Positions 1 to 5,995 of a DNA stretch of 41,398 nt are shown piece by piece; the first letter of the stretch is position 1, and every line of letters starts with the position of its first letter. The stretch comes from Iphinoe sp. HA4291-MV1 (lineage in GTDB: Bacteria > Cyanobacteriota > Cyanobacteriia > Cyanobacteriales > Nostocaceae). The notes under the pieces are model-generated. The model ran no database searches. It saw only the letters and a list, made by a program, of their open reading frames with translations, and was not told the DNA's origin. Where the stretch lies: assembly GCA_019359415.1 (NCBI GenBank), contig JAHHHH010000069.1, forward strand, positions 1 to 41,398. Reading direction: 5' to 3'. Made by a program: the position numbers and the translations under genes.

Positions 1-422
1 TCCGAACCCTAAACACAAACAAGTAAATTATCTGTTTTTCACGCCTCTGGTAAATAGCGATCGCTAGTTTTTTTCTGAATTCTCCTTACGCACTTTTTGT
101 CTTGATTGTCAATGCGTAAGTTCTAATCTTGTTTCTCACGAATGATTTAGGATTGCTATAGAGCGAATTTAATTGAAAATTTTCTTGATAATTTGTATAA
201 AAAATTAATCAGTTTTTACTTATCTTCTGACGGCTTGACAGCTGATCGCCCAATAAATTGCATAATTTTGATTCTACATAATCTAATAAGAATTATGGAA
301 AGAAAGCTCTTTCATCTGAACTTCTGTATTACAAATCAAGTAGGGAGAATTGACGAGTTTTACTTAACGTTAATTAAAGATACAAGTTCAGTGCGTGACA
401 GTTTAATAAAAAGGAGAAAAAT
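1..422. other. Gene-free left edge with two mobile-element ends
   Basis: No convincing gene is seen; the open frame from 193 lacks any recognisable domain and overlaps the next gene. The segment holds a HIP1 octamer near 58-65, a 15-base motif at 107-121 that recurs inverted at 25369-25383, and an element end at 128-160. The 3' part (about 165-415) is AT-rich and probably carries the promoter and leader of the truncated aldehyde dehydrogenase, but no promoter could be fixed. Confidence 0.5.
128..160. repeat. End of a TA-flanked MITE family
   Basis: The last ~33 bases match the right end of the complete MITE at 16411-16511 almost exactly, from AATCTTGTT through ACGAATGATTTAGGATTGCTA, and are followed by TA as expected for IS630/Tc1-type target duplication. 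The matching left end (TAGCAATCCT) is not found in the window, so this is either a solo end or an element whose other side lies further left or has decayed. Confidence 0.6.
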
Positions 423-677
423 ATGTCAACTTTGGTTCAAGAAGCAATTGGAATTCCTGTCAGCAGTCAAGTGTCGAAGTTTTTAACCCAACCTTTGAAA
501 CTACTGATTGGGGGAAAATGGGTTGAGTCTGCGAGTGGTCAAACCTTTCCTGTATATAATCCGGCTACAGGTCATGTCATCCAAAATGCTGCTTCTGGTG
601 AGAGCGAAGATATTAACCGAGCAGTACAAGCTGCACGTCAAGCCTTTGAAAATGGTCCTTGGTCGTTAATGTATTGA
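423..677 (+). pseudogene. Truncated aldehyde dehydrogenase, N-terminal fragment
   Basis: The 84 codons match the first part of NAD(P)-dependent aldehyde dehydrogenases, which oxidise aldehydes to acids. Residues 24-80 carry the typical start of the cofactor-binding domain (LLIGGKWV, FPVYNPATG, then AARQAFENGPW). Family members have about 490 residues; here the frame stops at TAG/TGA-rich DNA immediately after PWS, so the glutamate/cysteine active site and most of the Rossmann domain are absent. A good ribosome site (AAGGAG) lies 6-7 bases before the ATG, which suggests the 5' end of a once functional gene that lost its 3' part by deletion. Nothing homologous is visible between 678 and 758. 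A short stable peptide is possible but enzyme activity is not. Confidence 0.8.
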
Positions 678-758
678 CTTGTAGCTAGTCAATAAGGTAA
701 TGAATATTTATCAAGGCAATTGCGATAGTTTTCAAACTAAAAATAAATAAAAATAAAC

Positions 759-1898
759 ATGAAAGCAATCCCATTCATGCAACTTCGATTAATTCTGCTC
801 GGATTGATCCCGTTAGTTCTGATAGGTCCAGCTTGGAGCTACACTAAAGCTAAGCAGGAAGTCAGTGACTTGAAGACTCGCAATTTTTTGACACAGCTTC
901 GTACTGATACTCCAAAAAGTGATTTATCTAAAAAAGATATACCGACTCCAGAGAAATTCCAACAAGTCCTTAAGGAAGCCTACGAAACTTTCAAAGGAGC
1001 GAAAGAGGGAAAGAATGCCGACTACATTCCATTTCTGGCAAAGACAAATCCAAACTTATTTGGAATTGCGATCGCAACCGTTGATGGAAAGGTTTACGAG
1101 ATTGGCGATTCAAAGTATCCGTTTAGTATCCAATCGGTGAGCAAGGTCTTTACCTTTGCCCATGTACTACAGAGTCTGGGTAGCAATGCGGCTGAAGAGA
1201 AAATAGGAGTTAATGCAACAGGCTTGCCTTTCAACTCGTTTATGGCAATTGAACTAAATGATAAGCGTAGTGTCAATCCGTTTGTCAACGCGGGTGCTAT
1301 TACTACTGTCAGTTTCGTTCCAGGTAAGACTCCTAAAGAGCGATGGAATAAGATAATCGGAACAATGAGCGATTTTGCAGGTCGTCCGCTTTCAGTCCAA
1401 CAGGAAGTCTATCGTTCTGAATCCGAAACCAACTTGCGTAATCGAGGAATTGTCCTACTGCTGGATAGCTATAAGAAGCTTGGCAGCAATCCCTTGGAGT
1501 CGCTCGATTTGTATACTCGGCAATGTTCTGTAGAAGTAACAGCACGCGATCTGGCGCTCATGAGTGCGACGCTAGCAAATAGTGGAGTTAATCCAATCAC
1601 TTCAAAGCGAGTCCTTGATCAAAAGTACGTCCCTAAAGTGCTGGCTGTGATGTTAACCAACGGACTTTATGAAGATTCAGGCACCTGGGCTTACCAGGTT
1701 GGATTACCAGCTAAAAGTGGTGTCGCTGGCGGAATTATAGCAGTTGTTCCAGGTAAGTTTGCGATCGCGACTTACTCACCTCCATTGGATAAAGCTGGCA
1801 ACAGCTTCCGTGGCCAGAAAGCAATAGAGTACATTACTAACAAGCTGGGTGTTAATATATTTTCGGACGCTACACCAATAACCCTAAAGCGAGGGTAG
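759..1898 (+). CDS. glsA: Glutaminase A, exported form
   Basis: Predicted to hydrolyse L-glutamine to glutamate and ammonia. The 379-residue protein has the serine-dependent beta-lactamase-like fold of bacterial glutaminases: catalytic SxxK at residues 126-129 (SVSK), the substrate-binding NPFVNAGAI block, and the C-terminal KSGVAGGI and YSPPLD motifs. Classical GlsA has about 310 residues; the extra length is N-terminal, where residues 1-28 form a basic start, a hydrophobic stretch (LILLGLIPLVLIG) and an AWS-type cleavage region, so export to the periplasm or membrane anchoring is likely. This would let the cell scavenge external glutamine. It follows the broken aldehyde dehydrogenase by 81 bases and is convergent with gnd. 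The ATG at 759 is preceded only by AT-rich DNA without a clear ribosome site. Confidence 0.93.
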   Translation: MKAIPFMQLRLILLGLIPLVLIGPAWSYTKAKQEVSDLKTRNFLTQLRTDTPKSDLSKKDIPTPEKFQQVLKEAYETFKGAKEGKNADYIPFLAKTNPNLFGIAIATVDGKVYEIGDSKYPFSIQSVSKVFTFAHVLQSLGSNAAEEKIGVNATGLPFNSFMAIELNDKRSVNPFVNAGAITTVSFVPGKTPKERWNKIIGTMSDFAGRPLSVQQEVYRSESETNLRNRGIVLLLDSYKKLGSNPLESLDLYTRQCSVEVTARDLALMSATLANSGVNPITSKRVLDQKYVPKVLAVMLTNGLYEDSGTWAYQVGLPAKSGVAGGIIAVVPGKFAIATYSPPLDKAGNSFRGQKAIEYITNKLGVNIFSDATPITLKRG

Positions 1899-1934
1899 CT
1901 CAATTATCTTAACTGAACCGTATTGTTTTATATT

Positions 1935-1967
1935 CAAAAAAGTGACTCTGAAAAACTCAGAGTCACT
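1935..1967 (-). terminator. Rho-independent terminator of gnd
   Basis: A perfect 11-bp stem (AGTGACTCTGA / TCAGAGTCACT) with a 5-base loop lies between the convergent glsA and gnd genes. Read leftward it is followed by six T residues (complement of 1935-1940), so it fits the end of gnd best. It may also slow rightward transcripts from glsA, but that side has no T run. Confidence 0.8.
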
Positions 1968-2030
1968 CAAAATTCTCAACTGAAGTTCTTGAGACTACCG
2001 TAGAACTTGAAGGTGTCGTTGGTTGTCCAG

Positions 2031-3461
2031 TTACACAGACGTTTCAGTAATTGGTACCCATTCTGTGTGGAAGGCACCAGGTTTATCCACACGTGCATAG
2101 GTGTGTGCGCCGAAGTAGTCGCGTTGAGCTTGTGTGAGGTTTTGAGGTAAGCGATCGCGCCGATAACTATCAAAGTAATCTAGAGATGCACTAAATGCTG
2201 GTACTGGAATTCCCAATGTGGCAGCGGTTGCTAACACTTCACGCCAAGCGGCTTGTCTGTCGAGAATTGTCTGCTTGAATTCAGGAGCTAAGAGGAGGTT
2301 AGGAAGTGCTGGATTTTCGTTAAACGCGTTCTTAATCTTGTTCAAAAAGCCAGCGCGAATAATACAGCCACCCTTCCAAATCCGCGCCAATTCACTCAGT
2401 TTCAAATCCCAGTTATAGGTTTGGGAAGCTTTAGAAAGCAACGCCATTCCCTGAGCGTATGAACAGATTTTCGAGCAATAAAGGGCATCCCGCACCTTGT
2501 TGACAAACTCTTTGGTATTTCCCTCATACTTGCCTGTAGGACCTGTGAGGACTTTGGATGCTGCGACACGCTCTTGTTTGTAGGAAGAGATGATGCGACC
2601 ATTGACTGCTGCGATAATTGTTGGTATGGAAACACCCAATTCTAAAGCAGTCTGTACTGTCCAACGTCCAGTTCCCTTTTGACCTGCAGAGTCAACAATC
2701 AAATCTACCAGAGGTAAATTTGTTTCTGGATCAATGTAAGGGAAAATATTTGACGTAATTTCAATCAAAAACGAATTGAGCTCGTCCGTGGTGTTCCATT
2801 GGGTAAAAACCTCATGGAGTTGATTATGGTCAAGTCCACCGGCATTTTTCAGTAAATCGTATGCCTCTGCAATTAGCTGCATATCGCCGTACTCAATGCC
2901 GTTGTGTACCATTTTGACATAGTGACCAGAACCACCAGGACCAATGTAGGTTACACAGGGACCATCATCGACTTGGGCGGCAATTTTTGTAAAAATTGGC
3001 TCCAGATACTGGTAAGAGCTATCGGTACCTCCTGGCATCAAGGAAGGACCATTGAGTGCTCCTTCTTCACCACCGCTGACGCCCATACCAATAAATCGAA
3101 ACCCAGCGGGTTCTAATTCTTGGGTGCGTCGATCTGTATCTTCAAACCAAGAGTTGCCACCATCGATAATAATGTCGCCTTCGTCCAGCAAGGGTTTGAG
3201 CTGACCAATCACTGCATCTACAGGTTTACCAGCTTGCACCATGATTAAAATTCTTCTGGGACGTTCCAAGGAGCCAACGAACTCTTCTAGAGTAAAAGCG
3301 GCTTTAGCGTTTCTTCCTTGGGCGCGCTCAGCTATGAATCTATCAGTTTTGTCGCGCGAGCGGTTGTAAACTGCAATTGGAAAGCCGTTACGCTCAACAT
3401 TTAGAGCGATGTTTTCACCCATAACGGCTAGACCAATCACACCAAAGCTTTGCTGTGTCAT
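2031..3461 (-). CDS. gnd: 6-phosphogluconate dehydrogenase (decarboxylating)
   Basis: Catalyses NADP-dependent oxidative decarboxylation of 6-phosphogluconate to ribulose 5-phosphate, the last oxidative step of the pentose phosphate pathway and a main NADPH source for cyanobacteria in the dark. The 476-residue length is normal. Visible motifs are the N-terminal Rossmann loop GLAVMG (residues 10-15), MVQAGKPVD, the family signature DGGNSWFEDTDRR, the substrate loop GVSGGEEGA, and the catalytic lysine/asparagine region HYVKMVHNGIEYGDMQ. It is transcribed alone, leftward, and ends at the strong hairpin at 1935-1967. The ATG at 3461 lies right before the conserved beta strand, so the start is secure. 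Confidence 0.97.
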   Translation of the reverse strand: MTQQSFGVIGLAVMGENIALNVERNGFPIAVYNRSRDKTDRFIAERAQGRNAKAAFTLEEFVGSLERPRRILIMVQAGKPVDAVIGQLKPLLDEGDIIIDGGNSWFEDTDRRTQELEPAGFRFIGMGVSGGEEGALNGPSLMPGGTDSSYQYLEPIFTKIAAQVDDGPCVTYIGPGGSGHYVKMVHNGIEYGDMQLIAEAYDLLKNAGGLDHNQLHEVFTQWNTTDELNSFLIEITSNIFPYIDPETNLPLVDLIVDSAGQKGTGRWTVQTALELGVSIPTIIAAVNGRIISSYKQERVAASKVLTGPTGKYEGNTKEFVNKVRDALYCSKICSYAQGMALLSKASQTYNWDLKLSELARIWKGGCIIRAGFLNKIKNAFNENPALPNLLLAPEFKQTILDRQAAWREVLATAATLGIPVPAFSASLDYFDSYRRDRLPQNLTQAQRDYFGAHTYARVDKPGAFHTEWVPITETSV

Positions 3462-3845
3462 AAAATTTTGGCTAACTCTTGCAGATTCTCTTTATCTTTA
3501 AGGGTAGTCCGAGATTTCTGCTTCTCTCCTAAAGAAGACATTAAGACTTCTTAAACACAGCAAGAATACTCAATTTACACAGAGAAAAAATTTTAATTTG
3601 TATCTGATTCAACAACTTTCTGGCAAAACTTGCAAAATTGAGATATCTAGTTAAGCAATTGGGGACTGAATACTTCGTGGGTTCCTTCAGCTCCCGCTGC
3701 CCTCAGCTCCCACTTTATCATAGCATATTGACGGTACTTAAAAGTACCCATCCCATGCCTCCTAGATGCATGAATCAGCCTCAGGCTGAATCATACTCAA
3801 GGGCTTTCAGACTTACCGCAAAATTTTGTAAGGAGTAACTATAAA
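3462..3845. promoter_or_regulatory. Divergent intergenic region gnd / ycf66
   Basis: No gene is seen. The region must hold both divergent promoters. It contains two short perfect palindromic hairpins, GTACTT-AA-AAGTAC at 3735-3748 and TCAGCC-TCA-GGCTGA around 3777-3791, both just upstream of the ycf66 gene; their role is unknown. A ribosome site (TAAGGAG) ends about 11 bases before the ycf66 ATG. Confidence 0.5.
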
Positions 3846-4547
3846 ATGCTGGCATATATCCTGGCGTTGACTGTCGGTCTTGGAAGTATCGCGCTTTATA
3901 TAGCGGCTTTCTTTTTCCCTGAAATCCACCGTAAGAATGATTTTATCTGGAGTGGTGTAGGACTATTCTACGCCTTGGTCTTATGGATATTTGCCCGACG
4001 CATTACTGGAGGTCTTTTGCTGGGTCATGTGGCTAGTGTTACTCTTTTGAGTTGGTTTGGCTGGCAAACACTGTCATTACGTCGTCAACTCACGCCAAAG
4101 ATACAACAAACCCAGATACCCAGTACTGAGACAGTAAAAACAAACATTCAGCAGCAGGTTTCTCGATTGTCACTTCCCCAAAGACTTGCTCAGTTGCAAA
4201 AGAGTATCGGTAGCACTTTTTCAGGCGTAAAAAACCGAGTGCAAACTGTGGGTCAAAAGACACCCGAAAAATCTAAAACGGTACAGACTCCTGCACCCAC
4301 AGAGAAACCTGCGGTTGAGATTGTCGATAAAAGTACTCCCGTAACAGAGCAACCAGCAGTGACCTCTCCTGCCACAATTGATACAGAGGCAGTTCCACCA
4401 AATCCCCCATCTCCGGAATTGGTAGAAGCCGCCCAAGCACACACGGAGACTGAAGAAAAAACACTTCCTGTTACGGAAGTTGCTCCTGACGCTGAACTGG
4501 CTCCCCCAGCAGAAGCACCACCAAAGAACCAGGCTGAAGGTTCATAA
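3846..4547 (+). CDS. ycf66: Ycf66 family membrane protein
   Basis: The first ~85 residues match the Ycf66 family of cyanobacteria and some plastids, whose function is not established. There are three hydrophobic segments: residues 1-24 (MLAYILALTVGLGSIALYIA), about 35-50 (FIWSGVGLFYALVLWIF) and about 55-75 (GGLLLGHVASVTLLSWFGW), the last ending in the typical WQTLSLRRQLTP. The rest (to residue 233) is a Pro/Thr/Glu/Ala-rich tail of low complexity, probably disordered and cytosolic or stromal. Such variable tails are usual in cyanobacterial homologues. The gene stands alone, with ribosome site TAAGGAG before the ATG. Function is not inferred beyond a probable thylakoid or plasma-membrane location. 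Confidence 0.87.
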   Translation: MLAYILALTVGLGSIALYIAAFFFPEIHRKNDFIWSGVGLFYALVLWIFARRITGGLLLGHVASVTLLSWFGWQTLSLRRQLTPKIQQTQIPSTETVKTNIQQQVSRLSLPQRLAQLQKSIGSTFSGVKNRVQTVGQKTPEKSKTVQTPAPTEKPAVEIVDKSTPVTEQPAVTSPATIDTEAVPPNPPSPELVEAAQAHTETEEKTLPVTEVAPDAELAPPAEAPPKNQAEGS

Positions 4548-4712
4548 TTGTTAATGGCGATCGCTATCGCACTACCACAGGTAAAGTGAGCGATTGCGCT
4601 TTGCGCACTGCCAAAGGCAATCGCCAATAAGTTTTGTGGCTGGATTTATTAGCAGCAATAGACTGGGAGTAGACAATCTTGTAACATTTATTTTCAATGA
4701 CTGGAGAAGAAT

Positions 4713-5273
4713 ATGGTTGTCGATATTCGCCGCTGGACGGTTGCAGAATATCATCGTATGGGCGAACTAGGATTTTTTGCCCCAGATGAACAGGTTGAAT
4801 TAATCGAAGGACAAATTTTTAACAAACCAGTGAAAGGAACATCCCATAGTGCAGCTGTTAGCCGCATAGATAGACTACTAAGAAATCATTTAAGGGATAC
4901 AGTTTTGATTCGCCTGCAAGACCCAGTTCAATTAGATGATTATTCAGAACCAGAACCAGATGTTGCCGTAGTTCAACAAGATCCACTGTACTACGAAGAC
5001 CATCATCCTACATCCTCAGAAATTTATCTAATTATTGAAGTGGCTGATAGCACTCTAACTCGCGATACGGAATTTAAAGCCTTAGCGTATGCCAAGGCGA
5101 ACATTGCCGATTATTGGGTATTAGACGTGAATAAGCGTCAACTATACGTTTTTCGTCAACCGAGTGAAGAAGGTTATCAGGTGAAGGTTATTCTTTCGGA
5201 CACAGAAGCGATCACACCCTTAGCGTTTGCTGATGTCAGGCTTGCTGTTAGTGAAATGCTGCGACCTTTGTAA
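4713..5273 (+). CDS. Uma2 family (DUF820) nuclease-fold protein
   Basis: Belongs to the Uma2/DUF820 family, a PD-(D/E)XK endonuclease-like fold that is very abundant in cyanobacteria and of unproven function. Seen are the family start (RRWTVAEYHRMGELGFF), the early glutamate motif QVELIEGQIF (residues 27-36), the conserved EPEPDVAVV and the LIIEVADSTL core strand, followed by TEFKALAYAKANIADYWVLDV. Residues D (in EPD), E (in IEV) and K (in FKA) are the expected metal-site positions. At 186 residues it has the usual length. It stands alone, 165 bases after ycf66, and the gap between them holds GCGATCGC and GCGATTGC palindromes. No cognate partner is visible. Confidence 0.88.
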   Translation: MVVDIRRWTVAEYHRMGELGFFAPDEQVELIEGQIFNKPVKGTSHSAAVSRIDRLLRNHLRDTVLIRLQDPVQLDDYSEPEPDVAVVQQDPLYYEDHHPTSSEIYLIIEVADSTLTRDTEFKALAYAKANIADYWVLDVNKRQLYVFRQPSEEGYQVKVILSDTEAITPLAFADVRLAVSEMLRPL

Positions 5274-5302
5274 CTTCTAAACTTCTAGACTGTGGTAGAG
5301 GC

Positions 5303-5543
5303 AGCCCTTTCAACGCGAACAAATGAACTACTAAATCAAAGGCTGAAACCCGCTCCCAGACTAGAGCCAAAAATCATAGCTCTAACTCATCCATAAAACC
5401 TGAAGCGATCGCAATATCAAAGACGGTCAAAATATTGACCCTTTAGTTGAGTATTTTATTGAAGAAAATCCCGTAAGGATGATAACACAAGGATTAATAG
5501 AGGAGCGAAAAATATAGTACAAATGAACGCGTTGAAAGGGCTG
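5303..5543. mobile_element. Putative ~240-bp MITE with 13-bp flanking direct repeats
   Basis: The segment begins with AGCCCTTTCAACGCG (5303-5317) and ends with its exact reverse complement (5528-5542). It is flanked by a 13-base direct repeat, CTGTGGTAGAGGC at 5290-5302 and 5544-5556, as expected for a target duplication. A 10-base direct repeat (ACAAATGAAC) occurs just inside both ends (5319-5328, 5519-5528). No transposase is encoded, so it would be non-autonomous. The flanking repeat and the inverted repeat overlap by two bases (GC), so the exact borders are uncertain. Confidence 0.55.
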
Positions 5544-5628
5544 CTGTGGTAGAGGCTACTGCTCCCAAAAAGCACAAAGACGAGATTTATAGTCTGAACG
5601 CGAGTGCGTGCGCTGTCTTCGCAGGGGC

Positions 5629-5652
5629 AATTTACACATTTGGGATGCTCCC
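5629..5652. repeat. Solo end of the GGGAGCATCCC-type MITE
   Basis: The 24 bases ending in GGGATGCTCCC are identical to the right end of the complete 126-bp MITE (30927-30950). No matching left end (GGGAGCATCCC) is found upstream. The end abuts the surviving 3' part of an HNH endonuclease gene, so this element probably took part in truncating that gene. Confidence 0.6.
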
Positions 5653-5856
5653 CGTAAGCAGGAATGGTCAGAGCACTTTGTTTGGTCAACAGACGGTTTA
5701 AGAATTATTGGCGTCACCTCTACTGGACGCGCTACTTGTCATCGTCTAGACCTAAATGATGAACGTCACAATGAAGGTTCTATCGTTAAAGCACGTCGTT
5801 TATGGATACGGGGTGGTTGGCATCCGCCCCAAAAAGACCCCCGACAACAAAGATAG
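5653..5856 (+). pseudogene. HNH endonuclease, C-terminal remnant
   Basis: The frame reads RKQEWSEHFVWSTDG, then IIGVTSTGRATCHRLDLND and finally ARRLWIRGGWHPPQ, which matches the C-terminal tail of small cyanobacterial HNH endonucleases (about 160-170 residues). In those proteins the tail follows the zinc-binding CxxC/HNH core and has a similar W-HF-W, GRAT and GWHPP pattern. The core itself is missing: homology starts directly after the MITE end at 5652 and the upstream frame (from 5608) is unrelated. The product cannot be an active nuclease. Family assignment rests on recalled family pattern only. Confidence 0.65.
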
Positions 5857-5995
5857 AGTACCATAAATTTAATATTCAAGTCTTTCAGCAGGCATACCTT
5901 GCGTCGCTTGCCTAAAGGATGCTTTGCATCCCAGTTGAAAACTTTCTCACGCATAATGGTGAGAAGAAGACATTACTATTCCTTGGCATGAAATC
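5857..5995. repeat. Small hairpins in the ileS leader
   Basis: Two perfect short stems occur: GGATGC-TTT-GCATCC near 5919-5933 and TCTCAC-(8)-GTGAGA at 5945-5964, the latter about 30 bases before the ileS start. The segment also has palindromic repeat character (TTGCGTCGCTTGCC). No T-box specifier or antiterminator motif was recognised. Confidence 0.35.

Noticed and set aside
193-486. A 97-codon rightward frame before the aldehyde dehydrogenase fragment
   Set aside because: It starts with a non-ATG codon, overlaps the better supported gene and has no domain.
4253-4627. A leftward Ala/Ser/Gly-rich frame opposite the Ycf66 tail
   Set aside because: It mirrors the low-complexity Pro/Ala/Glu tail on the other strand and has no independent support.
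5857-5995. T-box riboswitch upstream of ileS
   Set aside because: No T-box consensus or specifier loop was found; only short hairpins.
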